DNA of 64,000 nt, taken from assembly GCA_050486265.1 (NCBI GenBank), contig JBJHCY010000002.1, positions 372,001 through 436,000 of the forward strand. The letters are read 5' to 3'. The stretch comes from SLFH01 sp050486265 (lineage in GTDB: Bacteria; Planctomycetota; Phycisphaerae; Phycisphaerales; UBA1924). Of the stretch, positions 44,686 through 53,161 are shown one piece after another (the first letter of the stretch is position 1; each line of letters begins with the position of its first letter). The notes beneath the pieces were generated by a model. That model was given only the letters and a program-made list of their open reading frames with translations, was not told the origin of the DNA and did no database searches. A program made the translations under genes and the position numbers.

Positions 44686-47166
44686 TCAGGGCCTGCTGTT
44701 GGCGGCGGTCTTGGCCCGTTCGGCGAGCCTTGCGGCGCTCTTGGTATCGTCGTTGTCGGGGCCGTAGAGGTTCAGCAGGATCGCGTGGGCGTGCTCGGCG
44801 AGATCGATGGCCGTAGCGGGATCGTTCGCGTCGATGAGCGCGACGCCGAGCGAGATGCGGGTCATCGCGTCCATCTTGTGCCCCTCGCCGAAGACCCGGA
44901 GGATGTCGGGCAGGAGTTCCCTAAAACCGTTTGCGGCCTCTTCGGCTCTGCCCGCTTTCCAGACCGCGTTGTACATGCCGTAGCGGGCGTTGAGCGTGTC
45001 GGGCGTGTCGCCGCCGTAGAGCTCGGTCGTGCGTTCGACGATGCGTCGGTAGAGCTCAGCGGCGTGTGCTGGGTCGCCGGTGTCGGCCTCCAGGCCGGCT
45101 TGGTTGCCCATGATCAGCAGCGTTGCGGGGTGGTCGGGGCTCAGGACCTGTTCTGCGAGTTCGACGGCGCGGCTGAGGTGCGGCGCCGCGGCCCGGGGCT
45201 CGCCGAGATCCTGGTAGGTCGCGCCGATGTTGTTGTGCAGTCCGAGGAGGGTGAATCTTGGCGGTGCGGGGAGGGACTCAGCGATCGCGAGGGCGTCTAT
45301 GAGCATCGCCAGCGAACGCCGGGGTTCGCCCGCGCTGTCGTAGGCGAAGGCGAGGTTTGCGGTGGTCGTCAGGACGGCGTGGTGGCGGTCGCCCAGAAGC
45401 CGGCGCCGGTGTTCGAGTGCGTTGGTGAGGAGCTCGATCGCCTCGGCGTGCTCGCCGGTGTCGGCCAGCAGGACGCCCAGGTCGTTGAGGGCGGCGTACA
45501 GGCTCGGGTCGTCGGGGCCGAGGATGCGCCTCGCCCGGTCCGCCGCGACGCGGGTCGCATCGAGCGCTTCACTCATGCGTTGGCGGCGGATGAGCATGTT
45601 GGCGCTGACGATCTCGGTGCGGACGGTGTCGGGGGCATCGGGCCCGAGCGTGCTTCGTCGGAGGCGCAACGCTTCGGCGATGTGCCGGTCGGCGCTGTCG
45701 TGATCGCCGAGCTGCGCGAAGGCCGCCCCGAGCGTGTGATGGACCGAGCCGGCGATCAGCGGGCGCTCGGGGAACCGTCCTGGGAGCAGGGCGCTGGCCC
45801 GCTGCAAAAGGTCGAGGGCCGAGACATCGCCGCCCATCTCGTCGGGCGACGCGGCGCCGAGCAGATCCTCGGTGAGGAAGCGGTTGATCTCTTCCTGGGC
45901 CGCGGCGTGCTCGACGGCGATCGAACGCTGGCGCTCCGCCTCGATTCGTCCGGCGACCAGACCCGCCAGCGCGAGCCCCGACGCGACCAGCACGAGCAGC
46001 CCGGCCGCAACCCCGGCGCGATTGCGCTGGCTGAAGCGCACGAGGCGGTAGGCGACGGTCGGGCTGCGGGCCTCGATCGGCTCGCAGCGGAGGCAGCGCG
46101 AGAGGTCGGCCGCCCACGCGCCGGCGCTCGGATACCGCCGGTCGGGGGATTTCTCCAGCGAACGGGCGAGGATGCGGTCGAGGTCGGCCAGCATCGACCC
46201 CGGGGCCCGAAGGCCGGTCGCAGAGCGGCTGGCGGCGGGCGGCACTTGCTCGCGGATGCGCCGGAGCACCTCGATCGGGTCGCCCCCGCTCTCGACGGGC
46301 GGCTTGCCCGCGATGAGTTCGTACAGGACGGCCCCGAGGCCGTAGACATCGGCCCGCGTGTCGATCGGGCGGCCCTCGCCTCCGATGAGAGTTTGCTCGG
46401 GCGCCATGTACGAGGGCGTGCCGATGGGCAGGCCTGAGGTCACTGGCGATTCGTCGGCGAGCTCACCCGCGACGGGTTTGGCGATGCCGAAGTCGAGCAC
46501 GCGCGGCTCGGAGCCGGCGTCGGTCTCGGCGACGAGGATGTTGGCGGGCTTGAGGTCGCGGTGGATCACGCCCAGGCGATGCACATGCTCGATCGCGCCG
46601 GCGACTTTGAGCATCAGGCCGATCCGCTCGGGCACGCCGAGGCGATTGGCGTTGCAGTAGTCGGTGATGGGGACGCCCTCGACCAGATCCATCACGAGAT
46701 ACGGCGAGCCGTCGGCGGTGCGTCCCGCGTCGAGCACGCGGGCGATGTTGGGATGGTCGGCGGCTTCGAGGGCTCGGCGTTCGACCTCGAAGCGTGCGGC
46801 CAGTTCGCCCGACCCCGCCGCCATCGGCACGACCTTGATCGCGACGCGCCGGCGGATCGGCGTCGTCTGCTCGGCGAGATACACCCGGCCCGACCCGCCT
46901 CGCCCGATCGGGGCGAGCACGGTGTAGGGGCCGATGTTCGCGGGAGCGTCGGCGAAGTCCGTGCGTGAGGGTTGGTCGTCGGTTTCGTCGCTGATGGCCT
47001 GGTGTTCATCGAAGGCCAGAAGGCCGCGCACCTCGGCGATCAGCCTGCCTTCGGGGTCCTGCGAATCGGCGGCTTCGCGGAGGGCGCTCTCGCGCTCTTG
47101 CTCCGAAAGTCCTCGCACGCGGAGGAAGATCTCTGAGGCCAGCCGGTGCAGTTCCCGCTCGTTCAT
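44686..47166 (-). CDS. Membrane Ser/Thr protein kinase with C-terminal TPR repeats
   Basis: This 826-residue protein is a PknB-like kinase. The kinase domain (about 80-350) has the glycine loop IGRGGSGRVYLAE, ATP-binding Lys111 (AIKVV), catalytic Asp204 in IHRDLKPANIL and Asp225 in DFGIAK; APEQ is intact. A single transmembrane helix (about 385-406) is followed by about 400 residues of tetratricopeptide-like repeats with LGDHDSADRHIAEALRLRR and similar units. These are probably extracytoplasmic ligand- or protein-binding modules. The ATG overlaps the upstream sigma-factor stop by four bases (ATGA). Sigma/kinase pairs like this are characteristic of planctomycetes and suggest the kinase controls the sigma factor. 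Confidence 0.93.
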   Translation of the reverse strand: MNERELHRLASEIFLRVRGLSEQERESALREAADSQDPEGRLIAEVRGLLAFDEHQAISDETDDQPSRTDFADAPANIGPYTVLAPIGRGGSGRVYLAEQTTPIRRRVAIKVVPMAAGSGELAARFEVERRALEAADHPNIARVLDAGRTADGSPYLVMDLVEGVPITDYCNANRLGVPERIGLMLKVAGAIEHVHRLGVIHRDLKPANILVAETDAGSEPRVLDFGIAKPVAGELADESPVTSGLPIGTPSYMAPEQTLIGGEGRPIDTRADVYGLGAVLYELIAGKPPVESGGDPIEVLRRIREQVPPAASRSATGLRAPGSMLADLDRILARSLEKSPDRRYPSAGAWAADLSRCLRCEPIEARSPTVAYRLVRFSQRNRAGVAAGLLVLVASGLALAGLVAGRIEAERQRSIAVEHAAAQEEINRFLTEDLLGAASPDEMGGDVSALDLLQRASALLPGRFPERPLIAGSVHHTLGAAFAQLGDHDSADRHIAEALRLRRSTLGPDAPDTVRTEIVSANMLIRRQRMSEALDATRVAADRARRILGPDDPSLYAALNDLGVLLADTGEHAEAIELLTNALEHRRRLLGDRHHAVLTTTANLAFAYDSAGEPRRSLAMLIDALAIAESLPAPPRFTLLGLHNNIGATYQDLGEPRAAAPHLSRAVELAEQVLSPDHPATLLIMGNQAGLEADTGDPAHAAELYRRIVERTTELYGGDTPDTLNARYGMYNAVWKAGRAEEAANGFRELLPDILRVFGEGHKMDAMTRISLGVALIDANDPATAIDLAEHAHAILLNLYGPDNDDTKSAARLAERAKTAANSRP

Positions 47167-47783
47167 GACGCCGGGCCCTCGGATTTCGAGGGGTCCCCGG
47201 GCTCGGGCGTGAGCTCGCGGCGGAGCCAGGCGCGCGCGACGGCCCAGTCGTCTTCCGCCGTGCGTTTGGAGACGCCCAGCACGCTCGCGGCCTGGGCCAT
47301 CGTCAGCCCGCCGAAGACACGGAGCGTCACGACCTCGGCCTGCCTCTGGTGCAGCGAACGGAGTTTGTCGAGGGCCGCGTGCACCGCGATGAAGTCGGGG
47401 GGCGTCTCGTCGGGCGCGGCGAGGTCGGGGCCGAGCTCGACACGCACCACGCCGCCGCCACGCTTCTGGGCGGATCTGGCGCGGGCGTGGTCGACGAGCA
47501 CCTGGCGGAGCACGCGGGCGGCCAACGCGAGACGGTCGGCCCTCGGCAGGTCGTCGGGCAGTTTCGAACTCGTGAGCAGACGGAGGCAGGCCTCGTTGAC
47601 GACCGCCGTCGGCTGGAGGGTGTGGTCGGTGCGTTCGGCGGCGAAGATGCGGGCCGCGATGTCGCGCAGCTCGGTGTAGAACCGCTCGGTGACGGGCGTT
47701 TCCGGGATCAGGCGATCTTGCGGGGCGGGGCCCGCCGGCTTGGGGCCGTCGTCTTCGTTCTGTGGATGACCGGGAGATGGCAT
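47163..47783 (-). CDS. ECF-type RNA polymerase sigma factor
   Basis: This 206-residue protein is a planctomycete-type ECF sigma factor. Region 2 spans about 32-100 (FYTELRDIAARIFAAERTDHTLQPTAVVNEACLRLL, RQVLVDHARARSAQKRGG). Region 4 spans about 135-195 (LDKLRSLHQRQAEVVTLRVFGGLTMAQAASVLGVSKRTAEDDWAVARAWLRREL), the helix-turn-helix that reads the -35 element. No anti-sigma factor is next to it. Instead it overlaps a membrane Ser/Thr kinase gene, so phosphorylation is a plausible means of control (inference). The start is the ATG at 47783. Confidence 0.92.
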   Translation of the reverse strand: MPSPGHPQNEDDGPKPAGPAPQDRLIPETPVTERFYTELRDIAARIFAAERTDHTLQPTAVVNEACLRLLTSSKLPDDLPRADRLALAARVLRQVLVDHARARSAQKRGGGVVRVELGPDLAAPDETPPDFIAVHAALDKLRSLHQRQAEVVTLRVFGGLTMAQAASVLGVSKRTAEDDWAVARAWLRRELTPEPGDPSKSEGPAS

Positions 47784-47928
47784 AGTGAGGCGACCGAAAA
47801 ATCAAAGATTGCCTGTGGACTCGGGGGCCGAATTACGCATCCTCGACTGAGAGATCGGATTGTAAACGAACACGCCGCGCAGCGTTGATGGATTGTGCAT
47901 CGGCGCCGGGGCTGGGAGGGTTGATTCA

Positions 47929-49899
47929 ATGCAGAACAGAATATTGACAAAGCTTCGTTGTCTCGCCGTTGCGGGCTGTGCTGTGCCGCTGTCGGCGGCG
48001 TCCGGGCAGGAGTTTTTCATCGGGAACGGCGACTCGGCCGCGCTGATCGCCGCGATTATCGCCGCCAACGCGGACCCGGCGCCCGCAACGATCCATCTGG
48101 CGAGCAACGGGAGCTATGTGCTGACCTCGGTTCAGCACGGCGCATCGGCGACCGGCACGCCGCAGATGACCAGCGAGATCACGATCAACGGCAACGGCTC
48201 GACCGTGATGCGGAGCTTCGCGACGGGGACGCCGGACTTCCGGATCTTCATCGCGTCGGCGTCGGGCGAGGTCACGATCAACGATCTCACGATCACCAAC
48301 GGGTTCAACCGCCAGGGCGCCGGCATCTACAACGACGGGACGATGACACTGAACAATGTAACCGTCACCGCCAACGAGGGCCCGAGCGGCGGCGGCATCG
48401 CCAACACGGGGCCGCTCACCCTGATCGGGTGCTCGGTCATCAACAACAACAGCGGCAGCAACGGCGGCGGCGGGATCTTCAGCCAGGGCGCAAACGCCGA
48501 CCTCACCGTCATCGATAGCGTCATCAGCGGCAACACCCTGTCGGCGAGCGCCGGCGGCGGCATCCGCAACCAGCCGAGCGCCTCGGCGACCGGCGGCGTG
48601 CTGACCATCATCGACAGCGTCATCAGCGACAACTCCGCGATGGGCGTCAACGGGAGCGGGGGCGGCATCAGCAACTCTGGGTTTGTCACCATCACCGGCT
48701 CGACCATCTCGGGCAACGAAACGGTCGGCACCGGCGGCGGCATCAGCTCCACCCGCACCGTCGACATCGTCGACTCGGTCATCACCGAAAACTCGGCCAA
48801 CAACGGCGGCGGCCTGTACAACTCGATCGGCCATGTCACCATCACAGACAGCGAGATCACCGACAACACGGCCGAATCGCTCGGGGGCGGGCTCTACAGC
48901 ACCGGCACCAGCTCGGGCGGCACGAGCCTGACCGTGACGAACTCGATCGTCGCGGGCAACAGCGCCGAGCACGGCGGAGGGATCTACAACTTCCGGCCGA
49001 TGGTGATCGAGGACAGCCTGATCGAGGGCAACCTCGCTGTCGAGCAGGGCGGGGGGATCGCCCACGACAACAACTCCGTCGACCTCGTCCGCAGCACCGT
49101 CAGGGGTAACACCGCCGGCACGCACGGCGGCGGCATCACCAACGGCAGCGGGGGCAGCGTCACGATCGAGCAGTCGACGATCACCGCCAACCACGCCGAC
49201 GCCGATGGCGGCGGCGTCCACATCTTCGGGCTCAACACCGGACGCACCGAATTGATCAACAGCACAGTCAGCGGCAACAGCGCGCTCGGCGACGGCGGCG
49301 GTATCCACAACAAGAAGACCGGCGCAGACAAGCTCGTACTCGTCAACAGCACCGTCTACGCCAACAGCGCCGACGAGGGCGGCGGCATCCGCAACACCGG
49401 CTCCGCCTCCGGCGTCGTGCTGAGCAACAGCATCGTGGCCGGCAGCACCGGCGGCGATATCGTCGGCAATTATGTCGATGTCATCTACAACCTCGTGCAG
49501 GACGGCGCCGGCCTGACCAACCCCACCAGCATGAGCGGCGACCCGATGCTCGGGCCGCTGGAGGACAACGGCGGCGCCACCCTCACCCACGCGCCGGCGT
49601 TCAACAGCATCGCCGTCGACGCCGGGGACTGCTCGGTCAGCGCCGGGGGCACGATCTCCCCCGTCACCGTCGACCAGCGGGGCGAGGACCGCCCCAAAGG
49701 CGCCGCCTGCGACATCGGCGCCGTCGAGTACTTCTGCGCTCCCGACATCAACGGCGACGGCGTTGTCGACGCAGACGACTTCTTCGAGTTCCTCTCGCTG
49801 TTCGCGGCCGGCGACCCGCGGGCGGACTTCAACGCCGACGGCGTGATCGACGCCGACGACTTCTTCGCGTTCCTGAGCGCCTTCGCCGCGGGCTGCTGA
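47929..49899 (+). CDS. Secreted right-handed beta-helix protein with GC-type dockerin tail
   Basis: This 656-residue extracellular protein has a signal peptide (MQNRILTKLRCLAVAG to SAASGQ). A long parallel beta-helix follows, from about 30 to 540, with repeated strands like ITNGFNRQGAGIYNDGTMTL, TISGNETVGTGGGISSTRT and GGGI/N motifs every 22-25 residues. A choice-of-anchor-like end follows, with NSIAVDAGDCSVS and VDQRGEDRPKGAACDIGAVEY. The last 50 residues carry two Ca-binding repeats DINGDGVVDADDFFEFLSLF and DFNADGVIDADDFFAFLSAF, then AAGC. This is the GC-type dockerin tail seen in Phycisphaerae. The ATG at 47929 has a GGGAGGG site. Beta-helix proteins often bind or cleave polysaccharides; no catalytic residues are evident. 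Confidence 0.9.
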   Translation: MQNRILTKLRCLAVAGCAVPLSAASGQEFFIGNGDSAALIAAIIAANADPAPATIHLASNGSYVLTSVQHGASATGTPQMTSEITINGNGSTVMRSFATGTPDFRIFIASASGEVTINDLTITNGFNRQGAGIYNDGTMTLNNVTVTANEGPSGGGIANTGPLTLIGCSVINNNSGSNGGGGIFSQGANADLTVIDSVISGNTLSASAGGGIRNQPSASATGGVLTIIDSVISDNSAMGVNGSGGGISNSGFVTITGSTISGNETVGTGGGISSTRTVDIVDSVITENSANNGGGLYNSIGHVTITDSEITDNTAESLGGGLYSTGTSSGGTSLTVTNSIVAGNSAEHGGGIYNFRPMVIEDSLIEGNLAVEQGGGIAHDNNSVDLVRSTVRGNTAGTHGGGITNGSGGSVTIEQSTITANHADADGGGVHIFGLNTGRTELINSTVSGNSALGDGGGIHNKKTGADKLVLVNSTVYANSADEGGGIRNTGSASGVVLSNSIVAGSTGGDIVGNYVDVIYNLVQDGAGLTNPTSMSGDPMLGPLEDNGGATLTHAPAFNSIAVDAGDCSVSAGGTISPVTVDQRGEDRPKGAACDIGAVEYFCAPDINGDGVVDADDFFEFLSLFAAGDPRADFNADGVIDADDFFAFLSAFAAGC

Positions 49900-49929
49900 A
49901 AGCCCGAGCGACACGCGAGAAACGAACGG

Positions 49930-49967
49930 ATCCCCGGGCGGGCAAATCGTGCCCCTCCGGGGATTTT
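49930..49967 (+). terminator. Rho-independent terminator after the beta-helix gene
   Basis: Arms ATCCCCGG (49930-49937) and CCGGGGAT (49957-49964), with an inner GGGCA/TGCCC pairing, are followed by TTTT (49964-49967). This is a clear intrinsic terminator for the plus-strand gene ending at 49899. It reaches the first base of the convergent kynU stop codon. Confidence 0.75.
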
Positions 49968-51274
49968 CATTCCGCCGTCAGCTCGCTGAGGATCGAGACG
50001 AAGCGGTAGACATCGGCGAACGAGTTGTAGAGCGGCGCCGGAGCGACGCGGATGACATCGGGTTCGCGGAAGTCGGCGAAGACGCCGCGGGCGTGGAGCG
50101 CTTTCTGGATCGCCTTCGCGCTTCCGGGGACGACGAGCGAGAGCTGGGCGCCCCTTCTGTGCGGCTCTCTGGGCGTACGAATAGTCACGCGCCCGGCGCA
50201 GAGCCCGTCGATCAGAAACTCCATGAAGCCGGTGAGGCGTTCGGACTTGTGCCTGATCGCGTCCATGCCGACGCGGTCGAAGATCTCCAGCGAGGCGAGC
50301 AGCGGCGCCATGGCGAAAATCGGCGGGTTGCAGAGCTGCCAGCCGTCGGCGCCCTGTCGCGGCGCAAAGCCGGGCTTCATGATGAACCGCGACTCGGGGT
50401 CGTTGCCCCACCACCCAGCGAAGCGTTTCAGCGACGGGTCGCTCCCGTGGCGCTCGTGCACGAAGCAGCCGGCGATCGCGCCCGGCCCGGCGTTGAGGTA
50501 CTTGTAGCTGCACCAGCAGGCGAAATCGGCGCCCCAGTCGTGCAGGCGGAGGGGGACATTGCCCGCCGCGTGGGCGAGGTCCCAGCCGACGACGGCGCCG
50601 GCCTCGTGACCGGCCCTGGTGATCGACTCGATATCGAAGAACTGCCCGGTGAGGTAGTTGACGCCCCCGAGCATGACCAGCGCGATCGAATCGCCCTCGC
50701 GCCGGATCACTTCCAAAATGTCTTCGTCGCGGAGGGTGTGCTCGCCCTCGCGCGGGCGGAGGCGGATGATCGCGGCACCCGGATCGAAGCCGTGGAAATC
50801 GGCCTGGCTCTGCACGGCGTACGAGTCTGACGGAAAGGCCGTGTCTTCGATGACGATCTTGAAACGGTTCTCAGTCGGCCGGTAGAAGCTGACCATCATC
50901 AGGTGCAGGTTGGGCGTCAGGCCGTTCATCATGACGACCTCGCCAGGCTTTGCGCCCACCAGCCTCGCGCCCGTCTCCCGGAACTGCTCGTGGTAGCTGA
51001 ACCACGGGCGGCGGCTGTCGAGATGCCCCTCGACACCGAGGTTCGCCCAATCGTCGAGTTCCTCGTTCAAGAGCTCGCGCACGCGCTTCGGCTGGCAGCC
51101 AAGCGAATTGCCGACGAGGTAGATCGAGGGCTCGGCGGGGTTCGCTGGGCTCGGCGGGATGAGGAAGTTTGACCGTTCCTTGGCGAGCGGGTCGGCCGCG
51201 TCGAGCTCGCGTGCGAACGCCTCGGTCGGCTTGTACTTCATCGGGTTACTGGCCATCGTCCGGGGCGCCTTCAC
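49967..51274 (-). CDS. kynU: Kynureninase
   Basis: Kynureninase cleaves 3-hydroxykynurenine to 3-hydroxyanthranilate and alanine using PLP. The 435-residue protein shows SIYLVGNSLGCQPKRV, MMNGLTPNLHLMMVSFY, then the carboxylate/phosphate-binding WDLAHAAGNV and FACWCSYKYLNAGPGAIAGCFV, with Schiff-base Lys258. Later NDPESRFIMKPGFAPRQGADGWQLCNPP is the family segment. Its ATG overlaps the stop of ACMSD (ATGA), and HAAO lies just upstream, so the three form one unit in the order HAAO-ACMSD-kynU. The N-terminal 12 residues are dispensable; one of the later Met codons could be the true start. Confidence 0.95.
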   Translation of the reverse strand: MKAPRTMASNPMKYKPTEAFARELDAADPLAKERSNFLIPPSPANPAEPSIYLVGNSLGCQPKRVRELLNEELDDWANLGVEGHLDSRRPWFSYHEQFRETGARLVGAKPGEVVMMNGLTPNLHLMMVSFYRPTENRFKIVIEDTAFPSDSYAVQSQADFHGFDPGAAIIRLRPREGEHTLRDEDILEVIRREGDSIALVMLGGVNYLTGQFFDIESITRAGHEAGAVVGWDLAHAAGNVPLRLHDWGADFACWCSYKYLNAGPGAIAGCFVHERHGSDPSLKRFAGWWGNDPESRFIMKPGFAPRQGADGWQLCNPPIFAMAPLLASLEIFDRVGMDAIRHKSERLTGFMEFLIDGLCAGRVTIRTPREPHRRGAQLSLVVPGSAKAIQKALHARGVFADFREPDVIRVAPAPLYNSFADVYRFVSILSELTAE

Positions 51275-52425
51275 AGACGCGCCCCTTCCGAGGGCGTGGC
51301 GTCGCGTGGGGAAGGGTTTTCGGCGGACGGACCCCGGTCGCGGTGCGGGCGGTACATGTCTTCCATGCCGTAGCGGGCGGGGTCGAGGTTGAGGAACTCG
51401 AGCGCCGTGCCGGCGAGGAGCCGCTGCTTGGTCTTGTCGGTCAGGTCGTACATCGAATCGATCATGGAACCGGGGCGTTCTTCGCCGAGGGGGAATGGGT
51501 AGTCAGAGCCCATGAAGATCCGCTCCTCGCCCATCATCGCGATGAGGTAGCGCAACGCGTTGCGGCTGTGCACGCCGGAATCGACCCAGAACCTCGCCGG
51601 ACGCCCGTAGTCGGCGAGATAACTCCAAGGGTTGTGCGAGCAGTCGACCGCGACGAGGTCAGGGCGGCAGTTGTACCCGTGTTCGATCCGCCCGATCGTG
51701 TACGGGAACGAGCCCCCGCCGTGGGCGAAGCCGACGCGGAGATTGGGCAGGCGGTCGAAGACGCCGCCGAAGATCATCGAGCAGACGGCCCGGGCCGTCT
51801 CGGCGGGCATGCCCACCAGCCAGGGCAGCCAGTACTTGCCCATGTCCTCGTGGCCCATCATGTCCCACGGGTGGACGAAGACACTCGCGCCGAGTTCCTG
51901 CGCGGCCTCGAAAACCGGGAAGAGCCTCGGCTCAGACAGGTTCCAGTCGCGCTGGCCCGGCTGCTCGACATGGCTGCCGATCTGCACACCGGGAAAACCG
52001 AGCTCTTTCACGCAGCGTTCGAGCTCCTTGACCGCCAGGTCCGGCGCCTGCATCGGCAGCGTGCCCAGCGCGATGAACTTGTCGGGGTGCTTGCGGGTCA
52101 CCTCCGCGAGATGGTCGTTGAGGAACCTCGAGAGCCAGAGCGTGTGCTCGGGGCGGGCCCAGTAGCTGAACATCACCGGCACGGTGCAGACGACCTGGAC
52201 GGCGACCTTGTGCTCGGCCATGTCTTCGAGCACGGCCTCGGGGTCGAAGCAGTTGGGCTTGATGTCGCGGAAATGACGCCCGTCGATGGAGAGGCTCGCG
52301 CCCGCCGTGCGTCCGGCGTCGTCCTGCTTCACGGCGAAGTTGACGAACCCGCCGTACCCGAACTTCTCGGAGAGATCCGGCCAGCCCGCCGGGAGCAGGT
52401 GGGTGTGCATGTCGATTTTGTACAT
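51271..52425 (-). CDS. 2-amino-3-carboxymuconate-6-semialdehyde decarboxylase (ACMSD)
   Basis: ACMSD decarboxylates the unstable product of HAAO (ACMS) to aminomuconate semialdehyde, diverting carbon from quinolinate/NAD toward catabolism. The 384-residue amidohydrolase-fold protein starts MYKIDMHTHLLP, with His7 and His9 as metal ligands, and contains FVHPWDMMGHEDM, VGFAHGGGSFPYTIGRIEHGY and the metal Asp in FMGSDYPFPLGEE. The C-terminal 30 residues are a Pro/Arg-rich extension. It sits between HAAO and kynU, 42 bp from HAAO and overlapping kynU by four bases. The substrate assignment depends on these neighbours together with family motifs. Confidence 0.93.
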   Translation of the reverse strand: MYKIDMHTHLLPAGWPDLSEKFGYGGFVNFAVKQDDAGRTAGASLSIDGRHFRDIKPNCFDPEAVLEDMAEHKVAVQVVCTVPVMFSYWARPEHTLWLSRFLNDHLAEVTRKHPDKFIALGTLPMQAPDLAVKELERCVKELGFPGVQIGSHVEQPGQRDWNLSEPRLFPVFEAAQELGASVFVHPWDMMGHEDMGKYWLPWLVGMPAETARAVCSMIFGGVFDRLPNLRVGFAHGGGSFPYTIGRIEHGYNCRPDLVAVDCSHNPWSYLADYGRPARFWVDSGVHSRNALRYLIAMMGEERIFMGSDYPFPLGEERPGSMIDSMYDLTDKTKQRLLAGTALEFLNLDPARYGMEDMYRPHRDRGPSAENPSPRDATPSEGARL

Positions 52426-52467
52426 CGCGTCGATTCTCCCGGCGGGGCGGCAAGAGCCCGCGGCGGC

Positions 52468-53037
52468 TTACGAGTGGGCGGGGGCGGGGATGGTCTTGGA
52501 GAAGTCGAACTCGCCGGCGTGCTCGATCTTCTTGTTGCAATTCTTGCAGGTCCGCAGTTCATCGTCGGACCAGAAATGCTCCATGATGACCTTCAGGTCC
52601 TTGTCGATGTCTTCGAGCTGCCACTGCGCGTCGTGCACGAGCTCGCCGCAGCCGTCGCAGTACCACTGGAGGTGGTCGAGCTCGCCCTGCTTGCGCGGGA
52701 ATTCGACGATGAGGCCGAGGGTGTCCTTCGGGCGCTGCGGGCGGTGCGGGACCCAGCGGGGCAGGAGGAAAAGCTCGCCCTCCTTGATCACCACATCGTA
52801 CGGGTCTGAGCCGTCGAGCGGGCGGACACGCACGGCTATGTCGCCCTTGAGCTGGTAGAAGAGCTCCTCGGTCGGGTTGACATGGAAGTCGTTCCGCGTA
52901 TTCGGCCCGCCGGAGACGAACACGATCACATCCTCGGCCTCGCCCTTGAACATCTGCTTGTTGGAGACCGGGGGCCGGAGCTGCTCCTTGTGGTCCTCGA
53001 TCCACTTCATCAGATTGAAGGCCTTCATCACGGACAT
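52468..53037 (-). CDS. 3-hydroxyanthranilate 3,4-dioxygenase (HAAO)
   Basis: HAAO opens the ring of 3-hydroxyanthranilate with molecular oxygen. The 189-residue cupin has the iron ligands His52 (NDFHVNPTEE), Glu58 and His98 (LPRWVPHRPQ). Arg48 and Arg101 are positioned for substrate binding. The C-terminal extension has two Cys-x-x-Cys pairs (YCDGC and CKNC), the rubredoxin-like second iron site of bacterial enzymes. The ATG at 53037 follows a GGAGGT site at ideal distance. It is the first gene of the HAAO-ACMSD-kynU group. Its product ACMS would be handed to ACMSD or cyclise to quinolinate. Confidence 0.95.
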   Translation of the reverse strand: MSVMKAFNLMKWIEDHKEQLRPPVSNKQMFKGEAEDVIVFVSGGPNTRNDFHVNPTEELFYQLKGDIAVRVRPLDGSDPYDVVIKEGELFLLPRWVPHRPQRPKDTLGLIVEFPRKQGELDHLQWYCDGCGELVHDAQWQLEDIDKDLKVIMEHFWSDDELRTCKNCNKKIEHAGEFDFSKTIPAPAHS

Positions 53038-53161
53038 CGCGTCACCTCCGTTGGTGTGGGTGTTGGGGCGGCCAGTCGCCGGACGCCGCGGTATTGAATC
53101 CCCCGGCCCGCACCGGAACAAGCGCGAAGGCCTGCGAACGCGCGCCCAATGCCGGGAATCT

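Noticed and set aside
48100..49700. Tandem DNA repeats in the beta-helix gene as a non-coding array
   Set aside because: The periodicity follows the 22-25 residue coils of a parallel beta-helix in a single open frame.
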